From Funneliformis mosseae (Eukaryota; Glomeromycota; Glomeromycetes; Glomerales; Glomeraceae), in contig CAJVPP010000001.1 of NCBI GenBank assembly GCA_910592005.1, forward strand, positions 1 through 64,000: DNA of 64,000 bases. Reading direction: 5' to 3'. Shown here in pieces: positions 47,932-59,804 of this stretch. Within the stretch, counting starts at the first letter, position 1; every line of letters begins with the position of its first letter. The notes under the pieces were generated by a model, which was not told the DNA's origin, ran no database searches, and saw nothing but the letters and a program-made list of their open reading frames with translations. The position numbers and the translations under genes were made by a program.

Positions 47932-50349
47932 ATGGAACAAACTATTATAAGTACATCTAGTGGGTCTAGTAATGTAGCTGGGGAAAGACGACCTGAAATA
48001 TTTGCAAATAACTTTTGGGTAAGAGAGATACAAATGTTCATTTTGAAGGCATTTATTTGTCTCGGAATGAACTTTCTATTATTGCCGATTAAAAAATCAA
48101 ACTTTTTTTTTATATTATGGAAATAATAGGGAAAAGAAGAAGCGGGGTATGACGCACTTATGTCTAGACTTAGGCAAGCTAAGCAAACTTGCGATGAAGT
48201 GAAAAATATGTTTCAAGAGAGGTAACTTTTTTCGAATTGATTAATGCGATTTGGTTTTCGAATTGAATTGCTTTTAATCTATATGATTTATTAGAGCATT
48301 GATCGAAGAAGAATATGCAAAAAAATTAATGAAATTATCCAAGTTACCAATTGGCAAAGATGAAACTGGGTATTTGATTTTTTTTATTTTTATTTTTTTT
48401 GCTTTTTAAGGATTTAATTCTCGGAAAAAAAACGAAACAATATTAATTATTCATTATAGATCACTACGAGATGCATTAGAAGTATGCAGACAAGAGATGG
48501 AGGCAACAGCACAAGAACATATCACATTATCGCAAAAGATCCGAACTGAACTTGTACAAGAAATTTCACATTTTATATTGAGACAAAAAGAATCAAGGAA
48601 GTTGGTAAGATATATATATTTTTTTTGTTGGGTGTTTTTTCATTGGGAAAAGTTATTTTTTGTTTATATGATTTAATTATATTTTGAATATAGCAACAAG
48701 CCATTGTAGATAGAAGTTTGAGGAACAAGAGAGAACAATCAGTATTAGTTCAAAGGGTAAACAAAAAATATTTTAAATAAACTGAGAAATGTTTAATATA
48801 TATGTATTTAATGTTAAAATTCTGAATTTTTAATTAGGCTAAAGAAAAGTACGAAGCGGAATGTGTGAAAATTACAGGATTATTGGCCAGTAAAAATTCC
48901 GTGATGGGTAAAGATTTGGACAAGGTACGATGAAATGATGGGTCCTTAACTTTCTTCTCCTAATATAGTTCAAAAGTTTTAACATTTTTGGGATCTGATA
49001 TAGTTAAATTTGAGGATAGAAAAAACTCAAATGGCAGCAAAAGCAGCAGATCAAGAATATATTCAATTAGTTAAAAATATACAAATAACGACAAAAACAT
49101 GGAATTATGATTGGAAAACGGCATGCGATAAATTCCAAGATTTGGAAGAAGATAGGATTGATAAATTAAAAAGTTTTTTATGGACTTATGCAAATCTTAT
49201 TTCAACCGTTTGTGTAGCAGATGATGAAGTAAGTTTGACATTGTGTATTAGCTTAATCAAAATTTCATCAGGGAATAAAGTTATTAATATTTCGCTCTGC
49301 CCTCTTCCTTTTGCGATATAGTCATGTGAGAGAATCAGAATTTCATTGGAAAATTGTAACGTTGAAAAAGATATATTAATATTTATCAGAGAGAGGGCAA
49401 CGGGACCTGATATACCTGGTAAAATTTTAATATTATTTATTCTTTTATAAATTTCTTTAAACTAATTCCTTCCCCTTTTCCAACTTTGGTAGAACCGCAA
49501 AGTTATGTTAACTTTTACGCGGGTCCAAAAGATAATGGAGTAAGATATAAGCGAGCATCATTTGATAGGGTACCGGAATATGTAGATGTAATAACGACAC
49601 CTACAACGCAATTAGATCCAAATAAAAGACTCTCACTATGTGAATTACCAATCACAAATAATAATAATTCTAAGGATAATTGTGTATATCATACAAGAAA
49701 TGATTCAGATGGTTATTCAAATGTGAATATTGATAGAGCAACTCTATATGCAAATACAACATCAACTAAAAAAAACAATAATAATGGAGGAATAGTAAAT
49801 GAGGTAGAAAGAACTGAGAACAACGAGGTGGAAGAAGAACCAGTTGATCCTAGATCAAAACAAATGTTATCAATTGGAAATAATGTATTAGAGGTACAAA
49901 CCAATATTGGACAATTAAATAATAAAGAAGATCAAGATGAAATAGCAAAAGCATTGGCAAATTTGGAATTAACTGATGAATATAACAATAATAATAAAAA
50001 CGATAGTGACGTTAATAACGATAATAAAGATAATTATGATCATAACGATCATAACAGCAATAACAATAGTAATGATAATCATGTATCACGATTTAATACT
50101 TCTACTAATATTTCGAATAATGATAATGGGGAAGGATTTGTTAAAAAACCTTTACCCAATAACTTTCCTATCGATAAACCTCAACCACCAACTCCTCCTG
50201 TCCAAGATAATATTCAACAACAAAAAAAATCGCATGATATCTATCATCAACGTAATAACTCTCAATCACAATTTACGCCCTACCAAATAAGCAGTAATAA
50301 TAATATTCCTATCGCTCCTACTGTTATCGGTGTTACTAATAATAATCAC

Positions 50350-50402
<53 letters not shown>

Positions 50403-52072
50403 TAATAATAATACACCATCTTCAATTGCTCCATCAACTATTTCTCAACATCAACAACAACAGCAACAATATATGATCAATGGACCGGGAGATTTAAGAA
50501 GATCGCAACCAGATTACACTAACGCCGCAAACAATGGACCATTATCATCTCAACAACAACAGATTTCACAAAATTTGAGTATGAAGTCCAAATCATCTAA
50601 TCGAAACTATCAGCAACAACCAGAAGGTCCTGGTGATGCTAGAAGATTGTCAAATTCTCCTAATATGTTTTCTTCACCACCACCAATTTCGTCTCAAGTT
50701 CAATATCAATCTCCACAGGGTGGATATCAACAAGTACAAGGACAAATGAACCCTCAGAATCTAGTTCTTACTCAAGGAAGGATTTCTCCTAGACAAATTA
50801 CGGCATCCCCAAGTCATACTCCTTCTAACAACATCAACAACAATAATCTAAACGATCTAAACAGATCAGATACTCAACGAACTACTTCTTCTAATACTAG
50901 TAATAATTCTTTGGGCATACAATTAGACGTAAATGGTCGCGTTAAGCAAGATGACTTGGCCGAAGCTTTTATTGCTAATGGTGGTAGACTGCCTCCCGAG
51001 TCCGCTAAATTCCAAACAAGACCGCAGGGAATACCTCAAGGAGGTCAGATGAGTCCACAAGGACAACCTATTTTTCAATATAATAGTTTTAATAGACCAT
51101 TACAACAAATGCCTACCAATCCATCTGTAATTACATCTCAGTCTTCTTATAATGGTCCACATCAGCAGCTACAACAACAATCACATCCTCAAGTACACAG
51201 AAGTAATACGGTGAATTCAGGCTCTACTTTAAATAATGCTTTCCCTTATAAACAACCGCAACAAGGAGTTAATGTTAATTCGCAACTTCCTCAGGGTAGT
51301 ATAGGTAGACCACAAGGCAGTATAGGTAGACCACAAGGTAGTATAGGTAGACCACCACATAGAAGAACTTTACCCGTTGGTATTCAACAGTCTCAATCAC
51401 AACCACAGATACAACCAACGCAATTATTACAACAAACTATAGGAACCCAAGTACTGGGACATCCTCAAACTCATTATCAAAATCCAAATTTCTATAGTCC
51501 CCCTGTTAGTGGATATCCAAGACCTCCTATTGGATCTGCTAATATTGGCGGGAGTGCTCAAGGATTTCAACAAATGCAAGTGCCTCAACAGCAACTTATG
51601 CAACAACAACCACCGCTTCAATTGCAACCTTATACTAGCTTAACTGCATCTCAACAACAACCACAACAGCAACAACAACAACTACCACAACAGATGAACC
51701 TCCAAACACTTCATTTACAGTATCAAAGACAACCCTTACCAGGATCCGATATACCCGATTCCAGTGGCTCTCAAAATCATCCACGTACCGAAGATGGTAA
51801 ACCGATCGAATTTTACGGTATGTATATCTTTTATATTGCAATTTTGATCTTATCTTTTCCATTTTCTTTAATAACCATATAAAATATTTTTTGTAGTTAA
51901 AGCATTATATGATTATCAAAAAACTATACCCGAAGAAATGTCATTTACAACTGGTGATGTTATAGCAGTAATAAGCACTCATAGTGATGGTTGGTGGGAA
52001 GGTGAAATAGTAGATGATTCAAGAAAGAATAGAGGTTTATTCCCTAGTAATTATACTAAAGTATTAGAGTAG
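47932..52072 (+). CDS. F-BAR and SH3 domain protein, Cdc15/Imp2/Hof1 family
   Basis: Predicted to bind and curve the plasma membrane and link it to actin at septa or sites of endocytosis. Ten exons: 47932-48018, 48130-48221, 48295-48369, 48460-48604, 48694-48756, 48838-48924, 49004-49228, 49322-49418, 49493-51817, 51897-52072; joined product 1,123 residues. The F-BAR domain fills about 22-285 (FANNFWGKEEAGYDALMSRL, ALIEEEYAKKLMKLSKLP, RQKESRKLQQAIVDRS). The 775-residue linker is low-complexity: an Asn run of about 29 coded by AAT repeats (50,341-50,410), many Gln runs, and three copies of QGSIGRP. The SH3 domain (ALYDYQKTIPEEMSFTTGD, GWWEG, GLFPSNY) forms the last 58 residues. F-BAR first and SH3 last is the Cdc15/Imp2/Hof1 plan; the exact orthologue is not settled. 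The 3' end converges on uL11m with 297 bp between stops. Confidence 0.93.
50341..50410 (+). repeat. AAT microsatellite coding for poly-Asn
   Basis: An almost pure run of AAT triplets with single CAC and AAC interruptions. It lies in frame within exon 9 of the F-BAR/SH3 gene. Its length probably varies between nuclei or isolates. Confidence 0.9.
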
Positions 52073-52369
52073 ATTCGAGAAAAGATGCTTGTTGCTTTTG
52101 TTTATTTGTATTAATTATTAATAGAATAATTCATGTATTTTTTTTTTTCCTTTTTTTTTGCTTTTATTTATTTATTTTTTATTTTATTTATATCATTATA
52201 ATTAAATTAATAAAAAAAAAGGTGTAAATATTTTTATGGTTAAAAATTGACCTAGTTAAATTTCTAATTTTACTACTTAGATCTCTACTCTTTTCCGATC
52301 CTTTACCTCTTTTTTATTTATTAGAACTTTTCTAGTTGAGCTTTCCCAACCGAATTTCCATAAAGTTAA

Positions 52370-52817
52370 TTATGGAACAACCTCAATTCCAATACCACCA
52401 GCAGAAGCAACAATAGATTTACAAATAAATTTTAAATCGTGATTTTTCATATTATTTTGTTTTTGTTTAATTTTGGCAATTTCATAAATATGTTTTAAAC
52501 TAACTCTACCAGCAATTTCATGCTTTGGTTTAGCTGCACCTTTTTCAATTCTTGCAGCCCTCTTTAATAACCAAGCTGTTGGTGGCATATTACACATAAA
52601 CGTAAACTTACGATCAGGTTGTATTTGAATTATTGTTGGAATTGGTGTATCTAATTCGTAATTTTTTGTTAGTTCATTGAATTGTTTGCAAAAATCTATA
52701 GCTTTCACTCCTCTCTGTCCTAATGCTGGTCCTATTGGTGGAGTTGGTGTTGCTTTACCAGCTGGTACCAATATCTTTATCTTTGATACTGTTCCCATTA
52801 CTTTTGAAATTGCTTTT

Positions 52818-52822
<5 letters not shown>
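52370..52822 (-). CDS. MRPL19: Mitochondrial large-subunit ribosomal protein uL11m
   Basis: A single-exon gene of 150 residues, the usual length of bacterial-type L11. It forms the base of the L11 stalk and binds the GTPase-associated centre of the large rRNA in mitochondria. The N-terminal domain shows ILVPAGKATPTPPIGPALGQ, then RGVKAIDFCKQFN; the C-terminal domain shows TFMCNMPPTAWLLKRAA and ends SIVASAGGIGIEVVP. The bacterial-type PPIGPALGQ sequence separates it from the cytosolic L12 homologue. No long presequence is evident; the basic start may serve for import. The leader has 22 A directly before the ATG. MRPL19 is the yeast name of this protein. It is divergent from TIM9. Confidence 0.93.
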
Positions 52823-52857
<35 letters not shown>

Positions 52858-53147
52858 GAAAATTTGGAAAATAGAGAATTGGATGAATAAGGAATTTTAC
52901 AGGAAGCTAGTGCATCAATTAAAAGAATATCAATAGATGAAATACTGAAAAAAAAAAGTTTAATGAATTTGTTCAAAAAGAAAATTAAATGTTCAAAAAC
53001 GTTTTTCGGCTACGCGATAGCTTTTTTTTTTGATAATCTTTTCAAATCATAACGCCAATCAAATTCGTGCCCGATGACATTTAATGGTCACTCTCAAAAA
53101 AATCAAAAAAAAAAATTTTTTTAAAAATATCACACTGGACAGTTAAT
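52823..53147. promoter_or_regulatory. Divergent promoter of uL11m and TIM9
   Basis: 325 bp separate the two start codons. It contains a T23A13 palindrome next to the uL11m ATG, a CCAAT box at 53,055-53,059 (89 nt before the TIM9 ATG), and a second A10T8A5 run near 53,105-53,127. CCAAT boxes are bound by the HAP complex, which drives mitochondrial genes in fungi. The link to HAP is inference. Confidence 0.55.
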
Positions 53148-53741
53148 ATGGACTTTTCACATTATAATGCTGCCGAAAGAGAACATATTGTGAAGTTACT
53201 CGAACAGAAACAAGTTTGTATCGTATTAAAGATTATTTTTTCTTAAGTTTACCCTTTGAATGTTTTTATTTTAAATCATCGAATTCTTATCGAGAAAACT
53301 TTACAACGATCTTTTAATTATTAAACTAATAATGTTTGAATTTTATTTTTTAAAAATATTTTCATTATCCAATATAAATTTTCAAAGATGAGAGATTTTA
53401 TGAAATTTTATTCAAGTTTGGTTGATAGATGTTTTAATGATTGTATTAATGATTTCACTTCAAAAACATTAACAACAAAAGAGGTAAGATTATATCTTTT
53501 ACATCAGAAATAAACCTTTCGAAAATATATTTTCTTTTTTCCAATCTAATTTTATAAATTCTCTTGGGGATGTTTTTTTCGTTTACGTCTTTAGGAGACG
53601 TGTATTCAACGATGTACCGATAAATTTTTAAAACATAATGAAAGGGTAGGACAGAGATTTGCAGAATATAATCAAGGTGTGGCAGCTCAAGCACAATCAG
53701 CTCAATCCGGAAGCGGAGGGTGGTTTGGTGGCGGTCGATAA
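53148..53741 (+). CDS. TIM9: Mitochondrial import inner-membrane translocase subunit TIM9
   Basis: A small Tim chaperone that, with Tim10, carries hydrophobic carrier proteins across the intermembrane space. Three exons: 53148-53213, 53388-53483 and 53595-53741, giving 102 residues. The twin CX3C motif is intact: CFNDC at 37-41 and CIQRC at 57-61. [16 protein letters not shown] and [17 protein letters not shown] match Tim9 rather than Tim8, Tim10 or Tim13. The tail ends GGWFGGGR, a little longer than yeast Tim9. Intron 1 is long for this locus (174 nt). It shares its promoter region with uL11m, another mitochondrial gene. Confidence 0.95.
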
Positions 53742-53953
53742 ATTAATAATTGGTTTTGATTATAAAGGCATAAATTTTAAAAAAAAAAATGAATGACATA
53801 AAAGTTCGTCATAGGTATTCCGGGTATTCGGATAAAATCATGTTATTCATACGGGTATGGAATTAATTTAATTAAAATTAGTTATTCTTACGCCTAATTT
53901 AAAATTTAAAATTATGAAAACATTATGACACACTGTTCATCATAAATGTTCAT

Positions 53954-53961
53954 TATATAAA
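53954..53961 (+). promoter_or_regulatory. TATA box of the Hsp20 gene
   Basis: TATATAAA lies 56-63 nt upstream of the ATG at 54017, within the 275 bp that separate TIM9 from this gene. No clear heat-shock element (alternating GAA/TTC) was found by eye. Confidence 0.4.
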
Positions 53962-54016
53962 TAAATTCTTTCCCTCCCAAAAGAAATTTTTTTAAATTTA
54001 AACATCTTTACAAAAC

Positions 54017-54656
54017 ATGTCTTTATCTAAAATGGACGAAGATAACAAAGAATTGGTATGTGACGAAATGAGAAAATCATCAATTTAAAAAATTCATTGA
54101 AACTTATATGTAACAAACTTTAATAATGCAGCTTAATGGCATCTTGGGTGAATTTAATCCGGGATCATTGTTAAACACAAGTGACATTTCGCACGACTTA
54201 TTAAGCGGTGATAGTGGATTTCCATCCATTGATGTGTGAGTGCACACAAATTTTAAATTCCAAAGATCACTATAATGCTTATTAACATGCATTTTACATT
54301 TATAGTCATCAAGATGATAAAGCTTGGGTCGCAAAGATCAAATTGGATGGTATCGATAAAGATGATCTTGAGGTATGGAAAGTTGCACATCTTAAATTCA
54401 AATTACACTTTCTTTCCAAGATATGATATTATAGGCTTGATTTGTTTTGAATTAGGTTGAAGTAAAAGATGATAGTTTAATTGTAAGCGGAGAATACAAT
54501 GAAACCTCTGAAAATACAACCGACAATGGAACTATTAGAGAAACCAAATCAAGTTCTTTTGAACGTTCCATTTCTATTCCAGAAGGGTTTAATACTAAAT
54601 CTGTTGATAAAAAATATGATGATAGTTTTTTAAAAGTTACTGTTGAAAAGGAATAA
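54017..54656 (+). CDS. Small heat-shock protein, Hsp20/alpha-crystallin family
   Basis: An ATP-independent chaperone that holds unfolding proteins. Four exons: 54017-54055, 54132-54235, 54306-54372 and 54456-54656, joining in frame to 136 residues. The first about 47 residues are variable (GEFNPGSLLNTSDIS). The alpha-crystallin domain follows from about residue 48: AWVAKIKLDGIDKDDLEVEV, DDSLIVSGEY, SSFERSISIPEG and DDSFLKVTVEK. The protein ends at KE, so the C-terminal I-x-I/V oligomer motif is absent, which may favour small assemblies. An intron-rich Hsp20 is unusual beside the mostly intronless stress forms, and could point to constitutive use. It converges on SLD5 with 111 bp between stops. 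Confidence 0.9.
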
Positions 54657-54767
54657 TGTATTCGTTTTAACAAATTTTTATATATTAAAGATACTCGTTA
54701 AAAAACTTGAATTTTTTTCAAAAATAAATGTGAAATTCGTATAAAGAATTCTCACCTTTTCAAAACA

Positions 54768-54898
54768 TCATATTAATTCCACAGAATTATCTTTCAGGGC
54801 ATCTCTCATGTACGCATATTTATCCATGATAACATCTCCCGGTTCATGTTGTATAGCACTAAAATAGGAAACAAAAGTCGAAAAAATAAATAACGGGA

Positions 54899-54929
<31 letters not shown>

Positions 54930-55948
54930 TATCAGAATAAATAAGTAAAATTCTTTTTTACGTGTCTTGTGCATCTCGAGGAACTATATTTTTTAAGACT
55001 CGACAAAATACAGTTTTCGAAAGATCTGGTTTCTTTTCAAAAGTCTTTATTATACCTGCAAGACAGAAAATATATAAAATTGAAGATGTCAATCAAATCT
55101 TTAAGCGCAAAATATTTATGAATTGCTACTGACTATCTTCTAAACAATCATTTGGAAGTTTGAGTTCCGCTTTTAGATAATCTTCGAGTAACATTTTATA
55201 ACTAAATAAAAAAAAATTTTTTTTTTTTGTTATTTTCATTTTCTATTCCTAAAAAAGACGCGCATTAGATATATGAACTTACTCCTCTGCATGGGTTAGT
55301 TCAGCCGTGGATAATCTTTCCTTGTAAATAGGAGACGAGAGGATGCTCAAGACTTGAGTTTCTATCTGAGAAATTTAAAAAAAGATTTTTAAATTTTTTG
55401 AATGATTTGATTATGTGAAAATAAAAATCGCGCAATATAAATACCTTATTTCTTCTACAAAGCAAATATTTTTCCATAATATATTTAATTCGGTCAGTAC
55501 CACTAAACAGGAGCATACCAAATTTTTTCCGTTCGTGCGTTACCAACATATCTTTTGAAACCGCATCCTTATAAAAATTTTTTTTTTTTTTAAAAAAAAA
55601 AGATTCGAGATAATGGAAAATGAAAATAAAGAAAAGAAATAATTATTATTTAATACATACTTGTTCTTGGATCAACTTATCCAAATTATCAATGGCTTTA
55701 TCTTGATACATTAAAATTTCCGGCGAAAATTCTTCATTGATCAAAGACCTTTTCAAAATTTCATAATCATTTGATGTTTCAGCATCTTTAAGTTGAGTTT
55801 CTTGATCCTTTTCATCCTCCGTATCACTATCTGTCAAATCATCGATATCAAGGTCAATGTCTGGTAACTCTCGAGTAGGTCGAGTGGGTCGAGATAACCT
55901 TGATGAACCTGCATGACCTAATTCATTGAGAGAAAAGATACGAGACAT
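54768..55948 (-). CDS. SLD5: GINS complex subunit Sld5
   Basis: A subunit of the GINS tetramer, part of the CMG helicase that starts and drives DNA replication. Six exons on the minus strand: 55948-55661, 55567-55445, 55365-55283, 55201-55134, 55055-54962 and 54858-54768, joining to 248 residues. The N-terminus is acidic (LPDIDLDIDDLTDSDTEDE). NEEFSPEILMYQDKAIDNLD and GTDRIKYIMEKYLLCRRNKI are the helical A-domain core typical of Sld5 (compare the YL-R-R-KIE signature). The small C-terminal domain has KPDLSKTVFCRVLKN and ends NSVELI, like other Sld5 proteins that finish in a short hydrophobic strand. Length lies between human (223) and yeast (294). Introns 1, 3 and 5 carry long homopolymer junctions. 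Confidence 0.9.
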
Positions 55949-56471
55949 TTTTTCATGTACTTTTTAGAAATTTGAAACAAGATTAACTTGCACCATTTTA
56001 TTAAATCTTATCTCCTTTTATGGTATGGAAGGTTAACGCGTGTAAAATACCTGATAAAGGACGATAGACTGCTTTGGGATTGCCAATTACGTACTTTTGA
56101 AAGATGTCATAAAAAGTAACATCACATCATTATAGCGGATTTTACAAAAAGACTCTTGGTATCAATTTTTAGATATCATTAAAATTTCTTTAGATTAGAT
56201 TTATTTTAATATTACACTAGATTTTATATAGATTTCACAAAAAGGTTAAAATCGGCTACAAGAGGACATTCATTTAATTATTCACTCGGTCCTGAATTCA
56301 CAAAACAAAATAAAAACGTAAAGCAATCCCTTTTGCTTAGGCTGTTCTTTATGATTAACCGGAAAACAATTGGGTACACTTATGCATTTAATTTTAATTC
56401 CCACAACAAAACTTAAGGGCGTAAATCATAAATAAATCCACTACATTAAACTCAATGTTAAGCTTCGGTGC

Positions 56472-56507
56472 AAAAATGATGATGCGCCGGCGCAAATCAT
56501 CATTTTT
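56472..56507. repeat. 36-bp palindrome with GC-only core
   Basis: AAAAATGATGAT (56,472-56,483), then the perfect palindrome GCGCCGGCGC (56,484-56,493), then two bases, then the exact inverse arm ATCATCATTTTT (56,496-56,507). The all-GC core is striking in this A+T-rich sequence. Confidence 0.85.
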
Positions 56508-56509
56508 AG

Positions 56510-56582
56510 TAATGACCGCAGTTCTCGGCGAAGATGTGACGTGCATTAATGAGCTTTTTTTGGATGCAGACTGCGGTTATTA
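56510..56582. repeat. 73-bp inverted-repeat unit with ACCGCAGT ends
   Basis: TAATGACCGCAGT at the left and TAATAACCGCAGT in reverse complement at the right, one mismatch in 13. It directly follows the 36-bp palindrome. It could be a very short MITE or a structured regulatory element. Confidence 0.6.
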
Positions 56583-59500
56583 AAGGCCTTATTACATTGT
56601 TACATTGTGGCTCAATGCATATTTTTTTCCAAATCTTTACATATTAATTCTAAATTTATTCTTTTAAAGATTCTTAGAATTCTACGAGTGATCGGATTTC
56701 CTTAATAGGAAAATCGTATAAGCATGCATTCTTGTATGCCAATTTGCAAGTGATGACTGCGAATTTGAATTGAATCATGAGACTGTGGCTCAGCGTAATT
56801 ACATTTTTCTTTCTAAAATATTCTCTTCCCCCTATTAAATACCTGTAATATTCGATAATCTTTTATTTTATTAAATATGAAAATTTTTCAATTAATTCCG
56901 CGTTGTTTACGTTTTGTTTGTCTGATTGTGAAAACGAATCACGTAGGTAGAATTTTATTATATTTGTAACCCATGCGTATAGTCATGAGATCACCTACTG
57001 TTGAAAAAATTTTTAAGACGGATCGGCTGGTTGTGGCTCCAGTGGCTCAGATCGGAGCGATCGGATGATCGTTATTTAGCGTGTTACTTTTTTTTACCGT
57101 AACTTATTCATTTCGTGCCTTCTTGCCTAGAGAATCGATTAAGGATTTCCTACAATAAATAACAAGAGCTTTTATTTTGGAGAAGGACAAAGCGCTTGAA
57201 TAATACCTTAAATTTTGACATTTGATCGTTCGCCAATTCTTATGATAAAGGAACAATCATGGTCCGAGTTTGAAATTTTGTGGTAAACTGTGAAACTCAC
57301 AAACGGCTGAATTTTGTGAATTAAGCTTATTGACAAGTAAAGGTTAAACTGATTGTTTTCGGCTCATATTTTTTAAACTTTGCTTATCAAATCAAAAAGA
57401 AAAAGAATCCCAGAACAATCGATGTGATGATAAGAAGGGCAATCGAATTAATTCGAAAAAGTCCGGAAGATACCGTGTTGGCAATAACGTTTGATTTAAT
57501 AAACAAAGTAAAAGTTCGAATTGATGCGCATTTGCAACATTAGAATGCAAGAAGAATATTCCATGCTTGGTTTGATTGTGTTTTGTTTTGCGTATCTCGT
57601 TAAAACCTTCGTCAAAAAAAAATATGCATTTTTTTTTTTTTTTTTTTTTGTGCAACTTTCACATATACATTATACGAAATCAGTCCAATAAAACCTTACT
57701 ATTGTTGTGCGAATGTTGACAAATTCTATTCAATTGTTTTTCTCGTTTTTTTTTTTTAAAAATAAGGCAATTGTTTAATTTGACTCCCTTCAGCCTTAAA
57801 CTCATTTTAGGCCAAGAAAACTTCCTTTTGATCTGCATACAAGCCTAATAAGGTGTTGAATAGCTAATTCTTTCTGAACTTGGAGAAGCGATTTTCATGT
57901 GTAAAATAATAAAAATAATAATCACGATTATTAATAAAAAAAACAATTCATCCTGAAAAAATGTATGATTAATAATTGTGTGATATACAATGTAATAAGC
58001 GCACAAAAAAATGTCTTTCGAGAAAGACGCGAAACAACGCATTGAAGTTAAAGTATAAATATTTGTTTTACGTAATGATTTGTAAACCAGACCAATGACA
58101 TGAATGTATGCTACTAATGATGGGGGAAACCTTTCTAGGATGAATTCTGCTTTTTGGTTTCACGTGAGATTTACAAATTATTAATTACCGTAGTTGTAGA
58201 TCGAGACACACGATTAAACGCACAGAAATTTTTTCTTTGTTAATTTCTAGAATACTTTTGTAAATGCAAGTTTATTGGACATTTTGATTAATTGGCATAG
58301 GAATAAAGTTTCAAAGGTTTATCCGGCGATGAATGAAAATCAAATCAAAATAACGTAAAACGAAATTAAAAAAATATTTACAGATTGGTGCCTTCATTGA
58401 GAACATACTTTTTAAGAAAAACAAATGAGTTAAATAAGAAACTTGATTTTTTTATTTCTGTCGATATTTCCAAAAATAATATTAATCTTGTAAAAGGGGT
58501 TGCTAAAACATTATTCACCTTTAATGTACTAGTTTTCCTAAAAGCTTTTTTTTTTTTTTAGAAAACGCGTTCCCAGATATTTAACTGGACGACGGGTTTT
58601 ATTTACTTTACGCCAAGAAGTTTATTGATTCGTATGAAACGAGGATTTTGTAATAATTATACATAATAAACTAACCGATTTATTAAGCCTAGCGTTTTCA
58701 AGGTCGCCTTAATTTTATCTTTATAAGGAATTCAATATACAAATAAATCACAATAAATAATTTAATAGGGATATATCACAACATAATCAAAGACTAATAG
58801 TATACAGTCAACACTTTAAATGAAGACACGTTTTTTCCCACACCTTTCCAATTATGATCTATTTGATTCACGATCCAATGATGATTGCATTTTGATGGTT
58901 TATCCCTTATGAGATATACTAGATGGTAACATTTTATTATTTGTGCAAACTTTAATATAAATTCATATTTTTTTTTTTTTATATATCAACGTACCCATAT
59001 GTAAACATTTTTAGATTTATTTGGTAATTGCCTAATTTTAAAGAGAAAGGTGTGAAAGATAACGGTGAACAGCGAAAAAAATCGCAACGCCGGGTATTAA
59101 TAAATCAGCGAAATGACATCACCGCATATAAATTAAGTAAAATATACATATCCATATATATAATATATTAGATGTTGCATGAGCAGATATGTAGATTTGC
59201 ATGTAATATAAGGCATGGCACAAACATTTGTCATTGTTACAATAACATTCAGCATATTCGATTATCGTGCATATTCTGTTACATTCTCGAGCTGTATAAA
59301 TTGATTATCTTTTAGCACTTAAGCCCTTATTATATAGCATATATTTACTCTCATTCGTTTGGAAAATCTATTTCCCCGGGTTTTGTTTTAATTTAATTTT
59401 TTTTTTGCGAATTTATCTTGTAAATCTGGTGATCAATTACGTTACCATTTTATTTTATTTGACGTTGAACGTAAAATTTGACGATGAATATCAAAAAAAA

Positions 59501-59789
59501 AACGTATTCACGAAACAAAAGCAAAGTGGTAAAAAAAAAAAAAAAGGTGATATGTGATATCAAAAGAAATGTAATGATTTACAACAATGCGAGAATTAAA
59601 ATTTCCGCAGTAAATCTGGAAATTGTATTTCCGAAACACCACAGTCATTGTTCCATATAAATATATAAAAATGAATGCGATCTCTTTCATTCAGGAGTAC
59701 TTCCTAATCATAACAATAAAAATGTATAATGTGACCGATCACTTGATAAGGCGCATGTTCAACGTAAGGAGTTGATGGGGACATATGAT

Positions 59790-59804
59790 GGGGGGGGGGG
59801 GGGG
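59790..59804 (+). repeat. G15 homopolymer
   Basis: Fifteen consecutive G in an otherwise A+T-rich region. A G12 run occurs at 20,891-20,902. Such runs can form stacked G structures and are prone to length error. Confidence 0.9.

Noticed and set aside
53742..54016. Heat-shock element upstream of the Hsp20 gene
   Set aside because: TTC and GAA triplets occur but not in the alternating five-base spacing required.
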